Notes under the pieces: generated by a model | What the model saw: only the letters and a program-made list of their open reading frames with translations | Database searches by the model: none | What the model was told of the DNA's origin: nothing | Position numbers and translations under genes: made by a program | Part shown: in pieces, positions 1-6,317 of the stretch | Layout: each line of letters starts with the position of its first letter | Numbering within the stretch: the first letter of the stretch is position 1 | Source of the DNA: SIG459 sp045532145 | GTDB lineage: Bacteria > Bacillota > Clostridia > Oscillospirales > Oscillospiraceae | NCBI GenBank assembly: GCA_045532145.1 | Contig: JAZSFJ010000034.1 | Span: forward strand, 1-22,394 | Direction of reading: 5' to 3' | Length of the DNA: 22,394 nucleotides

Positions 1-123
1 GATGATATAGATACCGTTTCTCTCCATGTAGATGTACTCGGACATCTTGGGGTTCCATCTGCGGGTCTGGTGACCGAAGTGTACGCCGGCCTCCAGAAGC
101 TGTTTCATAGATACTACTGCCAT
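1..123 (-). CDS. rpsB: 30S ribosomal protein S2, N-terminal part (cut by window edge)
   Basis: The minus strand reads 41 codons beginning MAVVSMKQLLEAGVHFGHQT, followed by RRWNPKM and ending ERNGIYII, which is the well-conserved N-terminus of bacterial ribosomal protein S2, a small-subunit protein needed for S1 binding and translation initiation. The ATG lies at 121-123 with a GGAGG ribosome binding site at 134-138, ten bases upstream. The rest of the gene lies beyond the left edge, so it is partial only because of the window. It has its own consensus promoter and a roughly 100-base leader. Identity is close to certain from the N-terminus alone. Confidence 0.96.
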   Translation of the reverse strand, partial: MAVVSMKQLLEAGVHFGHQTRRWNPKMSEYIYMERNGIYII

Positions 124-157
124 TACGTTTTTTCCTCCAAATTTAGTTTTTTACCTC

Positions 158-212
158 TGGGAGCTTCGTCCCATCCGCCAAGCACATGCCACAGACGGAA
201 AGTCCACTCCCA
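158..212 (-). promoter_or_regulatory. Possible structured rpsB leader
   Basis: Within the expected rpsB 5' leader, TGGGAG at 207-212 (minus-strand reading) can pair with CTCCCA at 158-163, closing a region that holds a second short stem (TCCG/CGGA, 174-177 with 195-198). Ribosomal protein genes are often autoregulated through such leaders. That this one binds S2 is inference; only the pairing is seen. Confidence 0.35.
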
Positions 213-228
213 TGCGTAATGCCTTGGT

Positions 229-257
229 ATTATACCAAATACCGCCATCCATTGCAA
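229..257 (-). promoter_or_regulatory. Sigma-A promoter of rpsB
   Basis: On the minus strand a TTGCAA -35 element (252-257) is followed after exactly 17 bases by a perfect TATAAT -10 element (229-234). Transcription would begin near 222, leaving a leader of about 100 bases before the rpsB ATG. Confidence 0.85.
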
Positions 258-271
258 GTGTTATTTTTCAT

Positions 272-298
272 AAATCCCCTGATTTTTCAGGGGATTTT
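272..298 (-). terminator. Hairpin after the ylmC-like gene
   Basis: AAATCCCCTGA pairs perfectly with TCAGGGGATTT across a short T-rich loop. It begins 13 bases past the stop of the ylmC-like gene and ends before the rpsB promoter. The following T run on the minus strand is short, so it may be a weak intrinsic terminator or an RNA 3'-end stabiliser. Confidence 0.6.
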
Positions 299-310
299 CA
301 CATCTTTTTG

Positions 311-583
311 TCATAGCAAAGGCCTTTTGGGGCATTTCTCCCGCCGGTACTCCCCTTTAACCTCAGCAAGAATAATATCATCCCCGATGCGGCTTACACA
401 GTCGAAGGGGATAACGTAATCCTCCTCCCTGCCCAGAAGTCCGAAAAAGCGCAGTCTGCCCGGCACTATGAAGGCCAGAAGCTTCCCCGTGGCCAGGTCT
501 ATCTCCACATCTCCCACAAAGCCCAGCCTGTGGCCGGTACAGATATTGATTATCTCCTTGCAGCGCAATAGTGCTGTTCTCAT
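311..583 (-). CDS. ylmC: YlmC/YmxH-type PRC-barrel sporulation protein
   Basis: A 90-residue protein starting MRTALLRCKEIINI, with the pattern of small PRC-barrel proteins of the YlmC/YmxH family: a conserved 'cKEiInI..G.rLG.v.Dveid..tG.l.a' half, then 'vP...r..GllGreeDyvIPw..I.rIGdDvIlv'. These proteins are widespread in spore-formers and the gene commonly sits just downstream of sigG, as here. Their biochemical role is not firmly known. I chose the ATG at 581-583, preceded by a GGGGG-type Shine-Dalgarno, over a longer reading frame that begins at 634 and lacks family similarity in its first 17 residues. The C-terminal tail (EKCPKRPLL) is basic and not part of the barrel. Confidence 0.85.
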   Translation of the reverse strand: MRTALLRCKEIINICTGHRLGFVGDVEIDLATGKLLAFIVPGRLRFFGLLGREEDYVIPFDCVSRIGDDIILAEVKGEYRREKCPKRPLL

Positions 584-697
584 ATCCTCGCCCCCTTTGA
601 GGATAATTATGCAGCGAAGGAGGAAAATAGACATTTTTTAAGGGCAAGCGGGAGGCTGATAGCCTCCCCTGCATGGTTAACCGAATAAATGAGTGCA

Positions 698-762
698 GGG
701 AACGGTCTTGACCGCTGCGCTTGTTTGCAGCCCATTTTTTCGGAACGGTCAAGACCGTTCCC
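698..762. repeat. Inverted repeat, 17-bp arms, with an inner palindrome
   Basis: The 17-base stretch at 698-714 (beginning GGGAACGGTC) is repeated as its exact reverse complement at 746-762. The right copy also contains its own hairpin, GGAACGGTC-AA-GACCGTTCC, at 742-761. This is typical of short multicopy intergenic palindromes. It lies between sigG and the ylmC-like gene, in a 250-base stretch (584-834) in which I see no gene. Confidence 0.75.
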
Positions 763-799
763 TACAGGTAATTCTCTGAAATTTACACACGATATGTAG

Positions 800-819
800 G
801 GGCGATTCATGAATCGCCC
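800..819. repeat. Short perfect palindrome, REP-like
   Basis: GGGCGATTCATGAATCGCCC reads the same on both strands and is preceded by GTAG. I recall elements of this type as scattered intergenic repeats in gut Clostridia, but copy number cannot be judged from one window. It lies 15 bases downstream of the sigG stop and could also act as a hairpin at the 3' end of the sigG message. Confidence 0.65.
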
Positions 820-834
820 GCGGTGAAATCCTGA

Positions 835-1614
835 TCAGGACACAAAAATCTGTTTTTTTATCTGGGCAATGGCGTTTTTCTCAAGCCTCGAAACCTGGGC
901 CTGAGAGATGCCTATCTCGGAGGCCACCTCCATCTGGGTGCGGCCATCATAGAAGCGCAGGGAAAGTATCCGCTTTTCCCTGTCGCTGAGGGCGGCCATG
1001 GCCTCGGTGAGAGCTATCTGCTCCAGCCAGTGCTCGTCCGGGTTCCGGGTATCCCCCACCTGGTCCATAACTGTTACGCTTTCACCGCCGTCGGTGTATA
1101 CAGGCTCATACAGGCTCACCGGCTCGCAGACTGCGTCCATGGCGAAGACCACATCCCGCCGGGGAAGCCCCAGAAAGGCGGCTATCTCGTCGGTGTCCGG
1201 CTCCCGGCCTTTTTCTGCCGTCAGCTTCTCCTTGGCCTGCAGCACCTTGTAAGCTGTGTCCCGGACACTTCGGGACACCCGCAGGGCGCTGTTATCCCGG
1301 AGATAACGGCGTATCTCACCGGCTATCATAGGCACGCCATAGGTTGAAAAACGCACCTCATGGCTGGGGTCGAAGTTGTCAATGGCTTTAATAAGTCCTA
1401 TGCAACCCACCTGAAAAAGGTCGTCCACATTCTCCCCTCGCCCCACAAAACGCTGTATCACCGATAGCACCAACCTCAGATTGCCCTGAATAAGCTCCTC
1501 TCTGGCCCACTTGTCCCCTGAGCGGGTGCGCCGCAGCAGCTCGTCCGTCTCCCCGGAGCGCAGAACCGGCAGCTGGGCGGTATTCACACCGCATATCTCT
1601 ACTTTTCCCTGCAA
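835..1614 (-). CDS. sigG: RNA polymerase sporulation sigma factor SigG
   Basis: A 259-residue sigma-70 family protein, nearly the same length as Bacillus subtilis SigG (260). The N-terminus carries the SigG signature KVEICGV-T--LPVL. Region 2 reads NLRLVLSVIQRF, DDLFQVGCIGLIKAIDNFD and VRFSTYGVPMIAGEIRRYLRD; region 3 has RVSRSVRD; region 4 ends in the helix-turn-helix TQMEVASEIGISQAQVSRLEK. SigG directs late gene expression in the forespore. The start is a TTG (1612-1614), supported by the SigG-type N-terminus and by an AAAGGGG ribosome binding site about nine bases upstream. Upstream lies a promoter that fits the SigF/SigG class. The ylmC-like gene follows downstream. Identity is very secure. 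Confidence 0.96.
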   Translation of the reverse strand: MQGKVEICGVNTAQLPVLRSGETDELLRRTRSGDKWAREELIQGNLRLVLSVIQRFVGRGENVDDLFQVGCIGLIKAIDNFDPSHEVRFSTYGVPMIAGEIRRYLRDNSALRVSRSVRDTAYKVLQAKEKLTAEKGREPDTDEIAAFLGLPRRDVVFAMDAVCEPVSLYEPVYTDGGESVTVMDQVGDTRNPDEHWLEQIALTEAMAALSDREKRILSLRFYDGRTQMEVASEIGISQAQVSRLEKNAIAQIKKQIFVS

Positions 1615-1647
1615 AAGAAAAAACCCCTTTCAAGGAAGATACTGACC

Positions 1648-1677
1648 TAGTATTTCCCCGAAAAGGAACTTTAATAC
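1648..1677 (-). promoter_or_regulatory. Candidate SigF/SigG-type promoter of sigG
   Basis: On the minus strand GTATT (1673-1677) is followed after 15 bases by GGAAATACTA (1648-1657). The second element fits the forespore -10 consensus GGnnAnAnTA; the first resembles GYATA. In Bacillus, sigG is transcribed by SigF, so this is expected. Spacing is at the short end of the range. Confidence 0.5.
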
Positions 1678-1720
1678 GCCGCGCAAAACTCCTTCTCCCA
1701 CCATTAAAGAAAAGTGCATA

Positions 1721-1749
1721 TTGTCCCACGCTGCGTCAGATGGTATAAT
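1721..1749 (+). promoter_or_regulatory. Sigma-A promoter of the DUF445 gene
   Basis: TTGTCC (1721-1726), 17-base spacer and a perfect TATAAT (1744-1749) with an upstream TG (extended -10). The ATG of the DUF445 gene follows 38 bases later. Confidence 0.8.
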
Positions 1750-1787
1750 GCTGTCAGCAACAGCGAATACAGTAGGAGCTTGCAGTC

Positions 1788-2648
1788 ATGGACTTTATAC
1801 AAATTATATCCGGCCCGATTATCGGCGCCGTAATCGGATACATCACAAACGACATCGCCATACGCATGCTTTTTCGCCCTCACAAGGCCATCTATATCGG
1901 CAAATGGCGGCTGCCCTTCACTCCGGGCATAGTGCCCCGCCGCAAGGACCAACTGGCAAGGATACTGGGCGAAGCAATTGTGGAAAAATTCTTCAACGCC
2001 GATGACCTTGAGATAGTTTTCACCACCGGCATAGCCGACGCAGTGACTGACAGACTTCTTGCCCTGCTGAAAAGCGATGCCAGTCTTTCGGCACTGGATA
2101 GCTATGTGCCTGCCGAGGCCGCGGAGAAGCTGGAAAGAGAGCTTTGCATACGCATAGAGGCCGCTGTCTGCACCTCCTCTCTGCCGGAGGTGTTTGCCCG
2201 TGAGGGAGGCCGTATGGCCGTCTCCCGTCTAAGTTCCTCAGAGGCTGTACGCAATCTGGCCGATTCTGCCTCCGCAACACTTGCCAGGGACATAAGAGAA
2301 TTTATAATTGAGCACGGACATGAATACATTTTGCCCATGCTCCACGGCGAGATAGAGCGCCTCACCCATGTGCCCCTCTGCCACCTGACCGCAGCGTTGG
2401 TGGGTGAACATGAGGAAGAACTCCGGAAAGCCATAAAGGAGCTGTACCTTCGCTTCATGGCCTCCCATGTGCGCCCAATAGTGGAAAGCATAGACGTGGG
2501 GGGCATGATAACGGATAAAATAATCTTAATGAGCTCTGAGGAGGTTGAGGATCTGGTGCTCACCGTTGTAAAGCGGGAGCTGAGACTTGTGGTGCTTTTT
2601 GGCGCTTTTGTGGGCGCACTGATCGGTGTTGTGAATATTATAATCTGA
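1788..2648 (+). CDS. DUF445 family membrane protein (YheB/YtjP-like)
   Basis: A 286-residue protein with the hallmark ends of the DUF445 family. The N-terminus, IISGPIIGAVIGYITNDIAIRMLFRPH, contains a glycine-rich membrane helix and the conserved TNxxAIxMLFRP motif. This is followed by LPFTPGIVPRRKDQLA (the TPGxxPxxxxxLA motif), a long charged helical middle section (about residues 60-240) and a C-terminal hydrophobic helix (LVVLFGAFVGALIGVVNIII). The topology is therefore two terminal membrane anchors with a soluble middle. The molecular function is unknown; Bacillus YheB has been linked to spores, but I infer nothing firm from that. The ATG has an AGGAG site about ten bases upstream and its own promoter. 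Confidence 0.88.
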   Translation: MDFIQIISGPIIGAVIGYITNDIAIRMLFRPHKAIYIGKWRLPFTPGIVPRRKDQLARILGEAIVEKFFNADDLEIVFTTGIADAVTDRLLALLKSDASLSALDSYVPAEAAEKLERELCIRIEAAVCTSSLPEVFAREGGRMAVSRLSSSEAVRNLADSASATLARDIREFIIEHGHEYILPMLHGEIERLTHVPLCHLTAALVGEHEEELRKAIKELYLRFMASHVRPIVESIDVGGMITDKIILMSSEEVEDLVLTVVKRELRLVVLFGAFVGALIGVVNIII

Positions 2649-2656
2649 AGCAATGA

Positions 2657-2682
2657 AAAAACCGCCAGAAACCTTCGGTTTT
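2657..2682 (+). terminator. Weak terminator-like hairpin after DUF445 gene
   Basis: AAAACCG (2657-2663) can pair with CGGTTTT (2676-2682) across an 11-base loop, nine bases after the stop codon. The trailing T run is only four bases, so it would be weak; the stronger terminator is at 2824-2864. Confidence 0.35.
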
Positions 2683-2740
2683 AAAGGATGCGGGTTTTCA
2701 TGCATTTCCAGCAAAATCTGAACATTTTGAAGGACGGATT

Positions 2741-2760
2741 GCCACACCAGTGTGGTGGCA
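2741..2760. repeat. Short imperfect palindrome, possible intergenic repeat
   Basis: TGCCAC pairs with GTGGCA around an inner CACACCAGTGTG-like core, preceded by GGACGGAT. The wording resembles intergenic repeats I recall from gut Clostridia ('GGATTGCCACACCAGTG...'). It sits in the 229-base gap 2649-2877, which otherwise holds only hairpins. Confidence 0.4.
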
Positions 2761-2823
2761 TGTGTAGAGGGCGAAAGGCCCCCTGCACGTTTAAATTCAT
2801 GCTTTTTTGAGCAATTTTCGCTC

Positions 2824-2864
2824 AAAAAAACGGTAGTTTCGCTTAGCGAAACTACCGTTTTTTT
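2824..2864. terminator. Strong bidirectional terminator
   Basis: A perfect stem, ACGGTAGTTTCGC pairing with GCGAAACTACCGT over a tiny loop (2830-2858), is flanked by seven A on the left and seven T on the right, so it can terminate transcripts from both strands. It lies between the DUF445 gene (plus) and the last gene of the long minus-strand operon, 14 bases past that gene's stop. A second inverted repeat (2803-2812 with 2820-2829) shares its A run. Confidence 0.9.
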
Positions 2865-2877
2865 CTGCACAAGTTTG

Positions 2878-3171
2878 TCAGGGAAGCTTGGAGGCAGCAG
2901 CTTTGCGGATGCGCTCGAGAATGTTTTCCTCTTCCTTTGCCTGGGCATCCTCGTCGCCGATACCGACACCGGTGTCGGGGCCCTGAGCGGAAAACTCCTG
3001 TGCACCGGAGTTGAATATCTTATTCTTCAGCTGGCCGGTGTACTCATTGAACTTTTCATCACCGACGAGCCACTTTGCACCAAAGATAAGACCGGCGCCG
3101 ACTCCGACGGCTATTGCCGCGCTTTCAAGAAAGCTTCTCTTGGGGATCATTGCAAAATACATTTTTCTCAT
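2878..3171 (-). CDS. Small single-span membrane protein at the end of the operon
   Basis: A 97-residue protein I do not recognise. Residues 13-36 (FLESAAIAVGVGAGLIFGAKWLVG) form a glycine- and alanine-rich hydrophobic helix preceded by basic residues, so the short N-terminus is probably inside. The remainder is polar, with an acidic stretch (GDEDAQAKEEENILERIRKAAAS) that may form an amphipathic or coiled helix. The ATG has an AAAGGG site nine bases upstream; an alternative ATG lies 21 bases further in. It begins 24 bases after the flxA stop and is the last gene before the terminator, so it is most likely co-transcribed with the electron-transfer genes. A role as membrane anchor is possible but is only inference from position and topology. 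Confidence 0.6.
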   Translation of the reverse strand: MRKMYFAMIPKRSFLESAAIAVGVGAGLIFGAKWLVGDEKFNEYTGQLKNKIFNSGAQEFSAQGPDTGVGIGDEDAQAKEEENILERIRKAAASKLP

Positions 3172-3195
3172 TTCAAAAACCCTTTCTGTCCTGTC

Positions 3196-4041
3196 TTATT
3201 CATCGGGAAGCTCGTCCAGCTCCGTGAGTGTGAACACAGGGCCGTCGAGGCAGATAAACCTGCTGCCGATATTGCAGCGTCCGCATTTGCCGATGCCGCA
3301 TTTCATGCGAGTTTCCATTGAAGTGATGATATCTTCCCTCGCAAAGCCCATCTGGGCAAGGCGCTGGGCTGTGAGACGAATCATTATGCTGGGGCCGCAC
3401 ATGACTATTTTGGTGTTCTCGGGCGAGAAGCCCAGCTGCTCCACATAGTCGGGTATAAAGCCCACATTTCCGTTCCAGTTATCGGTTTTGCGGTCCGTGG
3501 TCACATACACGCCGGTGTTTTCCATTTTCGGCCAGAGCTCGAAAAAATCGCCCTTGAACGGGACATCATCTATGGTTCGCGCACCGCAGACTATGTTGAA
3601 ACGTCCGTAGTCTTCACGGTGCTCAGCGCACCAACGGATAACGGAGCGAACGGGAGCCGCTCCAATACCGCCGCCGATGAAGAGAATGTCGTATCCCTTC
3701 AGCTCCTCCACAGGAAAGCCGTTGCCGTAGGGCCCGCGCAGACCAACGCAGTCTCCCACGCTCAATTCGTGCATGGCCTCGGTAAGCTCGCCCACAGACT
3801 TGATGGAGGACTCAATCCAGTCCTCGCCGAAAGCGGTGATGGAAAACATGGCCTCGCCCACGCCGGGGATGGACCACATACCCAGCTGACCGGGCATGGG
3901 AAGGAAGGGGCGCTTTCCGTCCAGAGTCTGGGCACGGAAGGTTTTGACATCGGCAGTCTCATCGGTAATTTTGATTATCCTGCACACCTGAGGGATAAGG
4001 GGATTTTTGGAACAGCTGCAATCGTGATCAACTTTAATCAT
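3196..4041 (-). CDS. flxA: FlxA-type FAD/NAD(P)H-binding [2Fe-2S] subunit
   Basis: A 281-residue ferredoxin-NAD(P)+ reductase-type flavoprotein, related to the gamma subunit of sulfhydrogenases, AsrB, NfnA and dihydroorotate dehydrogenase PyrK. An FAD-binding barrel (about residues 15-105, with GEAMFSITAF and LRGPYGNGF) is followed by an NAD(P)-binding domain with the GGGIGAAPVRSV loop (123-134) and MCGPSIMI (215-222). Four C-terminal cysteines (248, 253, 256, 264) are set to bind one [2Fe-2S] cluster. In Flx complexes this subunit oxidises NADH. The ATG at 4039-4041 follows GGAGG and overlaps the flxB stop by eight bases; a longer frame to 4077 lacks such a site. The Flx name rests on the full flanking flxBCD-hdrABC set; alone it could equally be called AsrB-like. 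Confidence 0.85.
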   Translation of the reverse strand: MIKVDHDCSCSKNPLIPQVCRIIKITDETADVKTFRAQTLDGKRPFLPMPGQLGMWSIPGVGEAMFSITAFGEDWIESSIKSVGELTEAMHELSVGDCVGLRGPYGNGFPVEELKGYDILFIGGGIGAAPVRSVIRWCAEHREDYGRFNIVCGARTIDDVPFKGDFFELWPKMENTGVYVTTDRKTDNWNGNVGFIPDYVEQLGFSPENTKIVMCGPSIMIRLTAQRLAQMGFAREDIITSMETRMKCGIGKCGRCNIGSRFICLDGPVFTLTELDELPDE

Positions 4042-5026
4042 GGCACACCTCCGCAGCTTTGTCAATAAACTCCGCAATATCCAGATGTGCGGGGCATTTT
4101 TCTATACAGCGTCCGCAGCCCACGCAAAGTTCCACACCGTGGCGGTCATGGAAATAGGACAGCTTATGCATATAGCGGTTGCGGAGCTTTTCCTTTTTGG
4201 TTGGGCGGGTGTTGTGTCCCCCGGCATTCTGGTTATAGTCGGAAAACATACAGCTGTCCCAGCAGCGGAAGGCCACGCCTTCATCGCCCACATTGGCATT
4301 GTTTATGTCAAAGCAGTAGCAGGTGGGACAGACAAAAGAACAGGTGCCGCAGTGGTAGCAGGGTGCGGAAACCTCTCTCCAGAATTCGTCGTTATCAAAT
4401 AGTCTGGGGAGCTTTTCGGCAAGAGCTTCGCTCATAGCGGGGTGGAGAGTGCAGTGGACATCGCCCCGCACTTCCTCACCCTCACAGAGATACTCGCTCC
4501 ATCTCTGAAGCTCCTCCTCACCCTTGGGGGTCTGGGCGCTGACGGAGTAGAATTCTCCGCCGTCAGCGAGAAAAATGTCAGCCCCGGGAGCGGCGTTGGG
4601 ATCGGTGCCCATAGCCTCGCAGAAGCAATTTGCTCCGGCTTCCGGGCAGGAGAGGGCGATTATAAGGCTGTTTGTCCGGCGGCGGGCATAAAAGCTGTCG
4701 GTATAGCCCTCCTTGATGAACACGGAATCCATGCACTGGATACTGCGCACATCGCAGGGACGAAGGCCAAAAATCACCCGCTGGGGTGCTTCTATGATCT
4801 CCTCAATCTCTGCCTTGTCACCGGTTTTGAAGGAATACATTTTCTCAGTCTTGGGGAAGAGAATGTCCTTGGGGGGCAGTATGGTGTTTGCGCCATCCAG
4901 AATGGGCTCCTCGCCTTCCCAAAGCTTGAACTGCTTCATGCCGCGCACTTCGCCGGGGACGAAAAGCTCACGTCCTTCGGCAATGAGGGAGAGGATATTC
5001 AGAAGATTTTTCTTTTCAAATCGCAT
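4034..5026 (-). CDS. flxB: FlxB-type 4Fe-4S dicluster subunit (AsrA/sulfhydrogenase beta-like)
   Basis: A 330-residue protein of the AsrA / sulfhydrogenase beta family. The N-terminal two thirds carry the family's cysteine-containing fold (FGLRPCDVRSIQCMD at 86-100, SCPEAGANCFCEA at 126-138). The C-terminal part holds two 4Fe-4S motifs: CYHCGTCSFVCPTCYC (223-238) and CVGCGRCIEKCP (301-312). Family members pass electrons between a FlxA/AsrB-type flavoprotein and a catalytic partner. The ATG at 5024-5026 has a GGGAGGAG site just upstream; the open frame extends to 5113, but that extension is out of the family pattern and overlaps flxC. The gene overlaps flxA by eight bases, implying translational coupling. 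Confidence 0.85.
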   Translation of the reverse strand: MRFEKKNLLNILSLIAEGRELFVPGEVRGMKQFKLWEGEEPILDGANTILPPKDILFPKTEKMYSFKTGDKAEIEEIIEAPQRVIFGLRPCDVRSIQCMDSVFIKEGYTDSFYARRRTNSLIIALSCPEAGANCFCEAMGTDPNAAPGADIFLADGGEFYSVSAQTPKGEEELQRWSEYLCEGEEVRGDVHCTLHPAMSEALAEKLPRLFDNDEFWREVSAPCYHCGTCSFVCPTCYCFDINNANVGDEGVAFRCWDSCMFSDYNQNAGGHNTRPTKKEKLRNRYMHKLSYFHDRHGVELCVGCGRCIEKCPAHLDIAEFIDKAAEVCHD

Positions 5027-5040
5027 TTTCTTCTCCTCCC

Positions 5041-5877
5041 TTACATAAAGCTGTCGGCATCGCCCAGATTGTAGGCACCCAGAGCGGGAACCTCGTCCTC
5101 GCTGAGACCGCATTCATACTCACCGAAGAGCTCATTGCATTCTTTCAGCAGCTTGCCGGTCTGGAGCATAATGGGAAGGCCCATTGGGCAGGCGCGCTCA
5201 CACTCGCCGCACTCTATGCAGCGGTCGCCTACGTGGTAGGCGCGGGTGAGTCCGTAAACCCGGTTTTCTGTACTGTTCATCTGCTTGCCCTGCCAGCCGG
5301 TGCGGTACTGGTCGGCGAAGCATTCGCGGCAGTTGCAGGCGGGGCAGGCGTTGCGGCAAGCATAACAGCGTATGCACTTGGTGAACTCCGCCTCCCACAT
5401 CTCCCGGCGCTGAGCAATGGGAAGCGCCTCCATCTTTCTGACCTCGGCAAAGCGGTCAATGTCCTTGTTTTCGGGGACCATTTCGCCTATGAGCTCGTCA
5501 TAAACAAGAGGATTGGGGTGGCTGCAGCGCTGGCAGACGGGATTTTCCTTGCCCTCGCAGGGAAGGCCGATTATGTATAGGTCCTCGCGGCTTATCTGGT
5601 TATCCACAAGGAGGCGGTTGATGGCGCGGGTATCGCAGCCTCTGGCACAGATGCCTATTTTGCCCTTGGGCCAGCGGTCATCCAGAAGATACTTGGCAGT
5701 GGAGTTGATGCAATATTTATTCCACACCAGCTTTTCCGCGTCTTCGGCCTTTCTTATAAAAGCAACCCGGGTCTTATCCTCCCGGCGGGTGGCTTCCCAG
5801 CCGATAATGTAGGAAACTTCTCCCCTTTCCAGGAGCTCTTTGGCCCTTTTTCTCAGGAGGGTCTGCATTTCGCTCAT
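5041..5877 (-). CDS. flxC: FlxC-type 4Fe-4S ferredoxin subunit
   Basis: A 278-residue iron-sulfur protein. The N-terminal half resembles the coenzyme F420 hydrogenase beta / Flx-type fold, with scattered cysteines (GICARGCDTRA at 76-85, GLPCEGK at 104-110, CQRC at 115-118). The C-terminal half has two complete 4Fe-4S motifs, C168-x2-C171-x2-C174-x3-CP and C220-x2-C223-x2-C226-x3-CP, plus a cysteine cluster between them (CPACNCREC). Its role would be to relay electrons between FlxB/FlxA and the FlxD-HdrA core. The ATG overlaps the flxD stop (ATGA), and flxB follows after 14 bases. Assignment as FlxC depends on gene order and general architecture. Confidence 0.82.
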   Translation of the reverse strand: MSEMQTLLRKRAKELLERGEVSYIIGWEATRREDKTRVAFIRKAEDAEKLVWNKYCINSTAKYLLDDRWPKGKIGICARGCDTRAINRLLVDNQISREDLYIIGLPCEGKENPVCQRCSHPNPLVYDELIGEMVPENKDIDRFAEVRKMEALPIAQRREMWEAEFTKCIRCYACRNACPACNCRECFADQYRTGWQGKQMNSTENRVYGLTRAYHVGDRCIECGECERACPMGLPIMLQTGKLLKECNELFGEYECGLSEDEVPALGAYNLGDADSFM

Positions 5878-6317
5878 TCGCTTGCCCTCCTCTCGTTGAA
5901 GTAGGTGTTGGGGCCCATGGCGGTGATGATCTCGCTGACCTCCGCCACAGTGTCGCGGAATTTGGCGGCCTCGGAGCCGGATATCCAGCGGGCCTGGAAG
6001 CGCTCGGGGTCAATGCCGTTGTAGCTGAGCAGCTCCTTCATCAGCATGAAGCGGCGGCGGGTGTAGTAGTTGCCGGTGGAATAGTGGCAGTCGCCGGGGT
6101 GGCAGCCGCAGACCATTACGCCGTCGCAGCCCTTCTGGAAGGCGCGAAGCACAAACTGGGGGTTCACACGACTGGAGCAGGGCACTCGGACAACGCGGAC
6201 GTTGCATGGATACTTCATGCGATTAAGACCAGCGAGGTCAGCGCCGGTGTAGGTGCACCAGTTGCAGCAGAAGGCCAGAATTTTGGGTGTCCAGTTTTCC
6301 TTGCTGTTTACAGACAC
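5874..6317 (-). CDS. flxD: FlxD / MvhD-type [2Fe-2S] electron transfer subunit
   Basis: A 147-residue MvhD-family protein, the usual size. The conserved cysteines are present: CCNWC (17-21), VPCSSR (46-50), and CGCHPGDCHY (70-79), which together hold a [2Fe-2S] cluster. In methanogens MvhD links the hydrogenase to HdrA; in bacterial FlxABCD-HdrABC the FlxD subunit links the NADH-oxidising module to HdrA. The start is GTG at 6315-6317, overlapping the hdrA stop by ten bases. It lies directly between hdrA and flxC, exactly where a linker subunit is expected. Confidence 0.92.
   Translation of the reverse strand: MSVNSKENWTPKILAFCCNWCTYTGADLAGLNRMKYPCNVRVVRVPCSSRVNPQFVLRAFQKGCDGVMVCGCHPGDCHYSTGNYYTRRRFMLMKELLSYNGIDPERFQARWISGSEAAKFRDTVAEVSEIITAMGPNTYFNERRASE

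Noticed and set aside
3196..5026. Anaerobic sulfite reductase AsrAB
   Set aside because: The two subunits resemble AsrA and AsrB, but there is no siroheme AsrC, and the adjacent flxC, flxD and hdrABC genes fit an Flx-Hdr complex better.
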